NCBI GenBank assembly: GCA_029259895.1
Contig: JAJDEG010000519.1
Span: 1 to 32,152, forward strand
Length of the DNA: 32,152 nucleotides
Direction of reading: 5' to 3'
Origin: Planctomycetota bacterium
Lineage (GTDB): Bacteria > Planctomycetota > Planctomycetia > Pirellulales > PLA5
Below, one piece after another: positions 1-6,831 of this stretch (positions within the stretch are counted from its first letter, which is position 1; each line of letters begins with the position of its first letter). The notes beneath the pieces are model-generated. The model saw only the letters and a list, made by a program, of their open reading frames with translations, did no database searches and had not been told where the DNA came from. The translations under genes were made by a program, and so were the position numbers.

Positions 1-255
1 ACGGTCGCGGTGATCGGCCGCGTGCGAAATGGTAGCGACGTCGATTGGAAGGACTTCGTGTTTCACGTCGAGTTTCAGGACGCCGGCGGCAAGCTCACCG
101 ATGCCAGCCAGGAAGTTGGATACTATGAGGTCTTGCCGGCAGGCGAGGAGTTGGGCTTCAAGGTTTCGTTTCATCGTGAGTTCGCCGAATCGGCATACGT
201 TGAGCACACGGTGCGCGTTGTCTCTGCGCGAGACGCCCGGTCGCGGTGGTTTTGA
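1..255 (+). CDS. C-terminal part of an FxLYD-like domain protein (5' truncated by window)
   Basis: The frame is open from the first base and ends at TGA 253-255, so only the last 84 residues are visible. The visible part has alternating hydrophobic residues and the pattern VIGRVRNGSDVDWKDFVFHV, then FQDAGGKL, then LPAGEELGFKVSF. This resembles the FxLYD-type beta-sandwich in which a 'GxVxN' strand is followed by 'aspartate-x-glycine' and 'PGE' turns. Such domains are found in secreted or membrane-anchored proteins. The role is unknown. A GTG at position 10 could in principle be a start, but the homologous-looking strand begins before it, so a truncated gene is more likely. Confidence 0.55.
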   Translation, partial: TVAVIGRVRNGSDVDWKDFVFHVEFQDAGGKLTDASQEVGYYEVLPAGEELGFKVSFHREFAESAYVEHTVRVVSARDARSRWF

Positions 256-375
256 CACGATGGAGGCGGCGTTTGGCGACGGATTCGCCGGGCTGCCCAT
301 GTCATTCCGCTAGGCGGCGTGTAGACTGTACGGCCAATCGCATCGCCTCGCCGCAAGGGTTCGCCGATCGAAAGG

Positions 376-1386
376 ATGCCGATGGCTGCCGTCTTGTTTC
401 AGTTTCTTGCCAGTGCCGCCGTGATTGTGGTGGCCGGGACGTTTTTGGCTCGCTATGGCGATGCGATCGCCGATTTGACGGGTCTGGGCCGTTTGCTGGT
501 GGGGAGCGTGCTGATGGCCGCCGCGACTTCGTTGCCGGAGTTGACCGTCGATTTGAACGCGATTCGTTTGGGGATGCCCGACTTGGCGGTTGCCGGTCTG
601 ATGGGTGCGTGTTTGTGCAACCTGCTGATTCTTGCGGTCGCCGACTTGATGCATCGCAGCCGCCGCAAGATGTTCTCGCACGCTTCTGCGGCGCATTCGC
701 TCTCGGCGGCGGTTAGCATCGCGCTGGTTGCCATCGCGGCCGTCGGCATTCTCATCGGATCGCGGCTGCCGTATGAGTTTCTTGGCATTGGCGTCGGTCC
801 GTGGGTCGTGTTGATCTCGTACATCGGCGGCGTGCGACTGATTTATTTCGACCAGCGATATTCCGCCGGCGAGGCCGTCGAAGGACCGCAGGACGTACGG
901 CAGCCGGCGGGCGAAACGTCGCTCGCCAAGGCGTTGATTTTCTTCGCGCTGGCGGCAGCCACGATTTTCATGACCGGACCGTTTCTGGCCGAATCGGCCG
1001 GCGACATCGCCGAAATGACGGGCCTGGGCGAGACGTTCGTCGGCACCGCGCTAGTGGCGATCTGCACGACGCTGCCCGAATTGGTCGCCACGGTGGCGGC
1101 CGTTCGCATGGGTGCGTTCGACCTGGCCGTCGGCAATGTGTTCGGCAGCAACGCCATCAATATGGCGCTGCTTGCGCCGATCGACGCCGCCCATAGTGGT
1201 TCATTGCTGGCCGTCGTCGACCCCACGAACGCGATCACGGCGTTGTACGTCATCGTCGTGACGACCGTGGCGATTACGGGACAGATTTATCAGGTGGAGA
1301 AGCGGCGGCGAATCGTCGAACCGGACGCGACGTTGGTAGCCATTCTCGTCGTCGGCGCGATGGCGTCGCTGTACTATCTGAGATAG
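376..1386 (+). CDS. Sodium/calcium exchanger family membrane protein
   Basis: The 336-aa protein is very hydrophobic and has the two inverted alpha-repeats of the Na+/Ca2+ exchanger (CaCA) superfamily. The first repeat is near residues 37-60 (AAATSLPEL) and the second near 217-265 (CTTLPEL, then GNVFGSNAINMALL). In this family the paired TSLPEL/GN-x-x-GSN segments form the cation-binding site and catalyse exchange of Ca2+ for Na+ or H+ across the inner membrane. A short polar loop near residues 160-182 separates the halves. Length matches bacterial YrbG-like members. ATG 376 is close behind AAAGG (371-375); the in-frame ATG at 382 has better spacing and may be the true start. The exact ion is not predictable. 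Confidence 0.85.
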   Translation: MPMAAVLFQFLASAAVIVVAGTFLARYGDAIADLTGLGRLLVGSVLMAAATSLPELTVDLNAIRLGMPDLAVAGLMGACLCNLLILAVADLMHRSRRKMFSHASAAHSLSAAVSIALVAIAAVGILIGSRLPYEFLGIGVGPWVVLISYIGGVRLIYFDQRYSAGEAVEGPQDVRQPAGETSLAKALIFFALAAATIFMTGPFLAESAGDIAEMTGLGETFVGTALVAICTTLPELVATVAAVRMGAFDLAVGNVFGSNAINMALLAPIDAAHSGSLLAVVDPTNAITALYVIVVTTVAITGQIYQVEKRRRIVEPDATLVAILVVGAMASLYYLR

Positions 1387-1448
1387 GCTCGCGTCCTCAT
1401 CGCCGCGATGTACGTATACCGTCCATTGTTCTGACGGAGAATCTTTGC

Positions 1449-1901
1449 ATGCGTTTGTTTCTGGCCGGCATCATGCAAGGTTCGCATCTTGGTTCGGTGC
1501 TGCACAATCAGTCGTACCGCGAGCGGATCAAGCGGCTGATCGTCGAGCACCTGAGCGACGCCGATCTATATGACCCGATGGCCGATCATCAGAACTCGCT
1601 CGACTACGACGACGAGAAGGGCCGGGCGGTTTTCTTCCATCACAACGAGTTGTGCCGCGAGGTGGACGCGGTGATTGCTTGCGTGCCAGAGGCGTCGATG
1701 GGGACGGCCATCGAAATGTGGGAGGCTTTCCAGCACGGCCGGGCGGTGATCGCGATCAGTCCGCTGGCGCACAATTGGGCGGTGCGGTTTCTTAGCCACG
1801 CAATTTACCGCGACGAGGAAGCGTTCGAGGCCGCGCTGCGGCAGGGCGAGGTTGCGCGATGCATCGCGGAGGTACGCAGTCGGCGCTCAACAGTACTTTG
1901 A
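1449..1901 (+). CDS. Nucleoside 2-deoxyribosyltransferase-like protein
   Basis: The 150-aa protein begins MRLFLAGIMQGS and contains the segment PEASMGTAIEMWEA near residues 80-93. This matches the nucleoside 2-deoxyribosyltransferase fold, in which a 'GTxxE' helix supplies the catalytic glutamate and an N-terminal 'FLAG' strand starts the Rossmann-like core. The family transfers or hydrolyses the deoxyribose of nucleosides or nucleotides. Whether this member is an active transferase, a hydrolase, or a sensor of the related DUF4406 group cannot be told. Its 3' end overlaps the convergent peptide deformylase gene by 15 bp. Confidence 0.65.
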   Translation: MRLFLAGIMQGSHLGSVLHNQSYRERIKRLIVEHLSDADLYDPMADHQNSLDYDDEKGRAVFFHHNELCREVDAVIACVPEASMGTAIEMWEAFQHGRAVIAISPLAHNWAVRFLSHAIYRDEEAFEAALRQGEVARCIAEVRSRRSTVL

Positions 1902-2468
1902 TTCCCACTCGGCCCGGCGTTTCGCCAGTTCTTCGTCGCTGGGCAGTTCGCCGCGTTGGCTGCGTCCGGCGTGGATCGCTTCGAAGTCGTCGATCGCTTC
2001 GCGTGCCGCGGGAACGGCGCTTGGCGCAAGCCGGTCGATGAAAAGGACGCCGTCGAGGTGGTCGGTCTCGTGTTGAATCACGCGGGCGAGCATGCCGTCG
2101 ACTTCCTCGCGGATTTCGTTGCCGGAGAGATCGTAGGCGTGGATCGTGATCCGCTCGTTGCGGCTGACGTCGCCGTAGAGGCCGGGCAGACTCAAGCAGC
2201 CTTCCTCGCCGACTTTTTGGCCTTTGGGGCGCGAGATCACCGGGTTAATGAACACGCGTTGTTGGTCGCTCGCGGCGGGATCGGCTTCGAGATTGACGAG
2301 AAAGAACCGCAGCGGCAGGTCGACTTGATTGGCCGCCAGACCTACGCCCTTGGCGGCGTACATCAGCTCGAACATCTCGTCGACGATGCGGCGGAGCGGT
2401 GCGTCGAAGCGCTGCAACGGCTTCGATACATGACGGAGCGTGGGGTGAGGATATTGGATGATCTGCAA
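1887..2468 (-). CDS. def: Peptide deformylase
   Basis: The 193-aa protein carries all three deformylase motifs: GVGLAANQ (41-48), EEGCLSLPG (88-96, metal ligand Cys91) and QHETDHLDG (132-140, metal ligands His133 and His137 with catalytic Glu134). The enzyme removes the formyl group from the N-terminal methionine of nascent proteins in the cytoplasm. Length is normal. It is convergent with the deoxyribosyltransferase-like gene and stands alone, without fmt beside it. Confidence 0.96.
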   Translation of the reverse strand: MQIIQYPHPTLRHVSKPLQRFDAPLRRIVDEMFELMYAAKGVGLAANQVDLPLRFFLVNLEADPAASDQQRVFINPVISRPKGQKVGEEGCLSLPGLYGDVSRNERITIHAYDLSGNEIREEVDGMLARVIQHETDHLDGVLFIDRLAPSAVPAAREAIDDFEAIHAGRSQRGELPSDEELAKRRAEWESKYC

Positions 2469-2656
2469 AAGTGGCTCCGCGCGTCGGGGCGAGAAGTGGA
2501 GTGTGGCGGAAAAATCGGCCGGACTTACCGCCGCATCGGGAACAGATTAGGCCGGAAGGTGCGATTATACGGACGGGGGATCGACGGCCAAGTGCGTCGT
2601 GGAGGCCCAAGTTCGATACGGGGCTGCACATATCGAACTGCGGCGCGGGCCGTTCG

Positions 2657-2685
2657 TTGACGCTGCCCTTGGGCGGTCCTAGAAT
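2657..2685 (+). promoter_or_regulatory. Sigma70-type promoter of the VWA/TPR/ExbBD cluster
   Basis: TTGACG (2657-2662) and TAGAAT (2680-2685) are separated by exactly 17 bp, each matching the consensus at 5 of 6 positions. Transcription would start near 2692, about 36 bp before the ATG at 2728, with AAAGG (2716-2720) as ribosome binding site. It is the best promoter-like sequence in the 259-bp gap 2469-2727, which otherwise holds nothing obvious. Confidence 0.6.
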
Positions 2686-2727
2686 TGGGTGAACACGTCG
2701 TAATTCCTTATCTACAAAGGCTTTCCC

Positions 2728-3684
2728 ATGCGTGGCCGCTTGCACGTGCCGGCCTGGTTGATCTCGACCGTGCTGCATGTCGCCGCGATGCTGTTGGCCG
2801 CCACGCTGACGGCGACGGTGCCGCGCGGCGCGGCCGACGAGCCGGCGCGCGAGGTCGGCATCGTACTTTCGCAAGACCGCGACGACCGCCGCGAGTACTT
2901 CGAGGCCCCGACGCAAGACGAGAATGCGGCCGAGGAGGACGACCCCGCCGCCGCGGGCCAGCAGGATGCGGGCAATAGTCTGTCGGCGACGCCGGGACAG
3001 CAGGAGTCGCCGCTCGATGCGAAGGACATTCTGCCCGACGCACCGGGGGCGATCCCGGGGGCGGTCGCCGACGGCTTGGTTGGCAATGCCGGCGACGCCA
3101 CGCGAGGGAGCGGCGCGAATACGACGGTTGGCGGCAGCGTGCGGACGAAGGTGTTCGGCGTCGAGGGGACGGGCTACAAGTTCGTGTACGTTTTCGACCG
3201 TAGCGACAGCATGAGCGAGCCGCGCGGCCGGCCGATGGCCGCGGCCAAAGCGGAGTTGGTCGCCAGCCTGCGAAACCTCGAGCGGACGCACCAGTTTCAG
3301 ATCATTTTCTTCAACCATGCCGATCCGGTTGTGTTCAATCCGACGGGCCAGCGCGGTCGGCTGGTGTTCGGCAATGAGGCGAACCGTACGCTCGCCGAGC
3401 GATTTGTGTCGAGCGTTTCGCCGAGCGGCGGTACGAATCCGGAGAACGCCCTGGTGATGGCGGTCAACATGCGGCCGGACGTGGTTTTCTTTTTGACCGA
3501 TGGCCAGGATCTGACGCTTTCGTCGATCGACCGCGTGACGAAGCTCAATCGCGGCGGCGCGTATATCAACGCCATTGAATTCGGCGCGGGGTCGGGACGG
3601 CCGAATGCGATGATGCTGATGCTTGCGCGGCGAAACCAAGGTCAGGCGGCGTATGTGGATACGAACGCGTTGGGCCGGCGATGA
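2728..3684 (+). CDS. VWA-domain protein with TonB/TolA-like transmembrane anchor
   Basis: The 318-aa protein starts with a transmembrane helix (about 8-31). An acidic, Ala/Pro/Gly-rich linker follows (32-140), then a C-terminal von Willebrand factor A domain (about 148-318). The MIDAS metal site is intact: DRSDS (157-161), Thr236 in GGTNPENA and Asp258 in LTDG. The anchor contains Ser13 and His17, the S-x3-H arrangement that TonB and TolA use to contact the ExbB-ExbD or TolQ-TolR motor. Because ExbB and two ExbD genes lie just downstream, I infer that the proton motor may act on this VWA protein. The start is supported by AAAGG 7 bp upstream and a strong promoter. Confidence 0.8.
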   Translation: MRGRLHVPAWLISTVLHVAAMLLAATLTATVPRGAADEPAREVGIVLSQDRDDRREYFEAPTQDENAAEEDDPAAAGQQDAGNSLSATPGQQESPLDAKDILPDAPGAIPGAVADGLVGNAGDATRGSGANTTVGGSVRTKVFGVEGTGYKFVYVFDRSDSMSEPRGRPMAAAKAELVASLRNLERTHQFQIIFFNHADPVVFNPTGQRGRLVFGNEANRTLAERFVSSVSPSGGTNPENALVMAVNMRPDVVFFLTDGQDLTLSSIDRVTKLNRGGAYINAIEFGAGSGRPNAMMLMLARRNQGQAAYVDTNALGRR

Positions 3685-3715
3685 CGGCGAGTCTACGAAA
3701 CGACCCGGTTCGTCT

Positions 3716-3757
3716 AACCACAGAGTGCGCAGAGGGGGAGCACAGGGAATCACAGAG
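3716..3757 (+). repeat. CACAGAG-type purine-rich intergenic repeat
   Basis: The stretch from AACCACAGAG to CACAGAG repeats the words CACAGAG/GCAGAG/CACAGG at short intervals. It resembles a dispersed non-coding phrase common between planctomycete genes; this is from memory and unchecked. It lies inside the long reading frame that begins at 3681, which argues that the real start of the next gene is downstream, at 3876. Confidence 0.4.
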
Positions 3758-3875
3758 CTTGCGAAGCCTTGGCGATTCCGTGTGCCGACATGAGCGTGGC
3801 GTGGAAGTGAACTACAAAAAGACTTTGTTTACGTCGTTAGTTCGAGCGTTCGACTTGGCGAGAGAGCTGGCGAGT

Positions 3876-4913
3876 ATGAATAACGGTTTTCGACAATTCG
3901 TTGTGAGGCAATGCGGAAATGTCGTACTCATAGCATCGTGCGCCGCGGTGCCGCTGGCCGCCGACACCGTGACGTTGCGCACGCCCGGCGGCTCTGTCGT
4001 CGAGCGGACGGGTACCGTCGTTGAATTCACGGCGAGCGAGTTGCGATTGCGGCCGGTTGGCGGGCGCGATGTGGTGCATTCGGCCGATCAGATCGTGCGG
4101 ATCGAAACCACGCGCTCGGCGGCTCACGACGAGGCGGAGGCGCTTTTCTCGAAGCTGGCCTGGAAGGAGTCGGCCGAGCGATTCGCCGATGCGATTCGCG
4201 GCGAGCAGCGGCCGTGGGTGCGGCGAGAGATGCTGGCGCGGATGGTGCGTTGCTATCGCGCGGTAGGCGACGGCGACTCGGCGGGCAAAGTATTTCTGCA
4301 ACTCGCCGGAGGCTCGGCGACGTCCGCACAGTATGCATCGATTCCGCTGGCATGGCAGGCGGTCGATCCGCTCGTCGTTTCGCAGCGACAGGCTCGGGCG
4401 TGGCTCGATGCGGCCGGCGACAGCGCGGCGAATCTGATCGGAGCGAGTCATCTCGTCGCGACGCCTGATGCCGGCGATGCGATGACGGCGCTACAGCGGT
4501 TGACAACAGACCGCGACCAACGCATTGCGCTGCTGGCCGAGGCACAGCGCTGGCGAACGACGCGAGCCGGTGTCGACGAAAGCGAGATAACGCGGCGGCA
4601 AGCGGTTGTCGAGCGCATCGATGTGCCGCTGCGCGGTGGGCCGTATTTCGTTCTCGGACAGACGCTGCTCGCGGCGGGAAAAACCGATCAGGCGGTGGCA
4701 ACGTTGCTACGCGTGCCGATCGGCTATGCCGACGAACGATCGCTGTGCGCGGCGTCGCTCGACGAGGCAACGCGGGCGTTGAGCGCAGCGGGGCGAACCG
4801 ACGAAGCGAACGTGCTGTCGCGAGAGTTGCAGCGAGACTATGCAGACGTGCGTGAAGCCGCAAAGTCGGGTGCGACGCACCTGCCGAGAAGATCGGATCG
4901 GTTGCCGCAATGA
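3876..4913 (+). CDS. Secreted TPR-like protein of the ExbBD cluster
   Basis: The frame is open from ATG 3681, which overlaps the VWA stop, but the first 65 codons run through a CACAGAG repeat and look non-coding. ATG 3876 gives a 345-aa protein with a signal peptide ending near AVPLAA-DTV. A small beta-rich segment follows (TVTLRTPGGSVVERTGTVVE, then RLRPVGG), then helical repeats with the TPR look (alternating Ala-rich helices such as ALFSKLAWKESAERFADAI). It is probably periplasmic. Its place between the VWA gene and exbB suggests a structural partner of that envelope complex. No catalytic motif is seen. Confidence 0.65.
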   Translation: MNNGFRQFVVRQCGNVVLIASCAAVPLAADTVTLRTPGGSVVERTGTVVEFTASELRLRPVGGRDVVHSADQIVRIETTRSAAHDEAEALFSKLAWKESAERFADAIRGEQRPWVRREMLARMVRCYRAVGDGDSAGKVFLQLAGGSATSAQYASIPLAWQAVDPLVVSQRQARAWLDAAGDSAANLIGASHLVATPDAGDAMTALQRLTTDRDQRIALLAEAQRWRTTRAGVDESEITRRQAVVERIDVPLRGGPYFVLGQTLLAAGKTDQAVATLLRVPIGYADERSLCAASLDEATRALSAAGRTDEANVLSRELQRDYADVREAAKSGATHLPRRSDRLPQ

Positions 4914-4973
4914 GCGGTTCGACGTATAGCTTGGCGATTCGATAAACGACGAACGGAAACTGACGAGGAACGA

Positions 4974-5852
4974 ATGGCCGGAGGCAGTTGGCGTAAGTGC
5001 GTTGTCGTTGCATCGTGTCTCGGTGCGCTCGCGGTCTTGGTTTGGCCGGCGTTGGCTCTTGGCGCGGGCGATGCTGCAAACACCTCGGGTGTCGAGGAGG
5101 GCTACACGTTTTGGCAGATCGTGTTTTCCGGCGGTCCGATCGGCATTTCGATCATGGTCGTGCTGATTTTGGCCTCCATCGCGGCGGTGGCGCTGGCCAT
5201 CGAACAGTGGCTGACGATCCGTCGCGACGTATTGATCCCACCTAAGCTGAGCGAGGAGATTCGCAGTCTACTTGGGGCCGGGCAATTGGCCACCGCACAG
5301 AACCAGTGCCGGCAACAGGACAGCTTCCTGTCGTTCGTACTCTCCCGCGGTTTGGGCGAGGCCGATGGCGGTTGGGATGCCGTCGAGAAGGCGATGGAGG
5401 AAGCGGCCACCGAGCAATCCGCGCGGTTGATGCGGCGAGTCGAGTATCTCTCCGTGATCGCCAGCATTGCGCCGATGCTCGGGCTACTGGGCACAGTGGC
5501 CGGCATGATTATGGCCTTCAAACAAGTGGCGGAGACACAGGGTGCCGCGCGGCCAGCCGAATTGGCCGAGGGAATTTACACGGCATTGGTCACGACCGTC
5601 GTCGGGTTGATGATCGCGATTCCGTCGCTGGCGGCCTTCGCGATGCTCCGCAACCGCGTCGACGAGCTGGTGGCCGAAGCCATCTACGCCGCCGAACACG
5701 CCACGCTGCCGCTCAAGCGATTCGTTCGCCAGCGGGGCAAGGTAACGCACGCGCCGCAGAGCACCGCTTCCGCCGCGACATCGGCAGCAGCAGGATCCGC
5801 GGGAGCAGCGCCCGTCCCGCCACCGCCGCCGACGGGGAGATCGCCGGCATGA
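4974..5852 (+). CDS. MotA/TolQ/ExbB proton channel family protein
   Basis: The 292-aa protein has an N-terminal signal-like segment (10-31). Three transmembrane helices follow: about 46-70 (GISIMVVLILASIAAVALAI), about 160-184 (IAPMLGLLGTVAGMIMAF) and about 203-227 (ALVTTVVGLMIAIPSLAAF). The LGLLGTVxGMIxAF and TALxTTxxGLxxAIP signatures are those of ExbB/TolQ/MotA channels. The tail is rich in Ala, Ser and Pro. With ExbD it forms the inner-membrane motor that turns proton flow into mechanical work on a TonB- or TolA-like partner. The stop overlaps the start of the next gene as ATGA, so the two are translationally coupled. Confidence 0.9.
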   Translation: MAGGSWRKCVVVASCLGALAVLVWPALALGAGDAANTSGVEEGYTFWQIVFSGGPIGISIMVVLILASIAAVALAIEQWLTIRRDVLIPPKLSEEIRSLLGAGQLATAQNQCRQQDSFLSFVLSRGLGEADGGWDAVEKAMEEAATEQSARLMRRVEYLSVIASIAPMLGLLGTVAGMIMAFKQVAETQGAARPAELAEGIYTALVTTVVGLMIAIPSLAAFAMLRNRVDELVAEAIYAAEHATLPLKRFVRQRGKVTHAPQSTASAATSAAAGSAGAAPVPPPPPTGRSPA

Positions 5853-6271
5853 AACCGCCAGTTCGCCACCGATCTCGCGGTCTCGGCTTTAACATCACGC
5901 CGATGATCGACATTACGTTTCTGCTCGTGATTTTCTTCCTCGTCGCGTCGCACTGGTCGCGCCAAGAGATCGACGTCGAATTAAATCTGCCCACGGCCCA
6001 GAGTGGGCGTGAGCCGATCGACGACCAGACGCCGCGCGTGACCGTGAATGTGCTGGCCGATGGCGCGACGATGCTCGGTGGGCAACACGTCGAACGCGAC
6101 GAGCTTGCCGCGCGGCTCCGCGTCGAGAACGCCAAACACGACGGCGGCCTGGAAGTTCGACTCAGGGCCGATCGCGATACGCCGTTCGCTCACATCGAAC
6201 CGGTACTGAAAACCTGTGCCGATGCCGGCATCACCAACGCCAACTTTTCGGTGACTCGCGAACCGCTCTAA
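5849..6271 (+). CDS. ExbD/TolR family protein (first copy)
   Basis: The 140-aa protein has a short basic cytoplasmic N-terminus, then NITPMIDITFLLVIFFLV with the essential membrane aspartate at residue 21. A periplasmic ExbD/TolR domain follows, with TVNVLADGATMLGG and LRADRDTPFAHIEPVLKTC. This is the normal ExbD length and layout. It is coupled to exbB by a 4-bp ATGA overlap. Upstream codons in the same frame belong to a shadow of exbB. Confidence 0.9.
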   Translation: MKPPVRHRSRGLGFNITPMIDITFLLVIFFLVASHWSRQEIDVELNLPTAQSGREPIDDQTPRVTVNVLADGATMLGGQHVERDELAARLRVENAKHDGGLEVRLRADRDTPFAHIEPVLKTCADAGITNANFSVTREPL

Positions 6272-6336
6272 GAGTGCAACATTGACAGCCGCGTCGACTG
6301 GCATTCCTCAAGCCTACAACCTCAAGCCTGCCTCTC

Positions 6337-6801
6337 ATGCGTCGTCCCACCATCCAACGCGATCCCGTCGGTTTTGAGAGCGTGATGGCGCCGATGATCG
6401 ATGTCGTGTTTCAGTTGTTGATTTTCTTCATCTGCACGGCGAGCTACGCGACAATCGAGGAGATCCTGCCCTCGCGGTTCGCGGCGACGAGCGGGGCCGC
6501 CAAGGCCACGATCGTCGATCCGCAGGAGTTGGATTTAGAACGCATCGCCTTGCGTGGCCAACGGGTCGATGGGCGTACGGTGTGGTCGCTCAGTGAACGG
6601 CCGCTCGGCGGACCGGCCGAAGTGCGGGCACAATTGGCGGCGATTCGCCAGCAAATGGAAAGCGTCAACACGCCGGCGGCAACGCTCGCTGTCGTACTCG
6701 ACCTGGATGGCGACGTCCCGCTAGGAGACGGCATCGACGTTTACGACGTCTGCCGCCTCGAAGGGTTTGCGAAGATTCAGTTCGCGGCGAAAGCCGAGTA
6801 A
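6337..6801 (+). CDS. ExbD/TolR family protein (second copy)
   Basis: The 154-aa protein has VMAPMIDVVFQLLIFFICTA with the membrane aspartate at residue 22, then a periplasmic region rich in charged residues. It is clearly related to, but diverged from, the preceding ExbD. Paired ExbD genes beside one ExbB fit a hetero-oligomeric TolR-like component. A 65-bp gap precedes it, holding two copies of CCTCAAGCCT. No good ribosome binding site is visible. Confidence 0.85.
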   Translation: MRRPTIQRDPVGFESVMAPMIDVVFQLLIFFICTASYATIEEILPSRFAATSGAAKATIVDPQELDLERIALRGQRVDGRTVWSLSERPLGGPAEVRAQLAAIRQQMESVNTPAATLAVVLDLDGDVPLGDGIDVYDVCRLEGFAKIQFAAKAE

Positions 6802-6831
6802 CCAGCACCTCGATCGACGACGAACGCGACG

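Noticed and set aside
2245-3753. 502-codon minus-strand frame over the VWA gene and part of def
   Set aside because: The opposite strand encodes an intact VWA domain, and the part over def is a shifted frame of deformylase.
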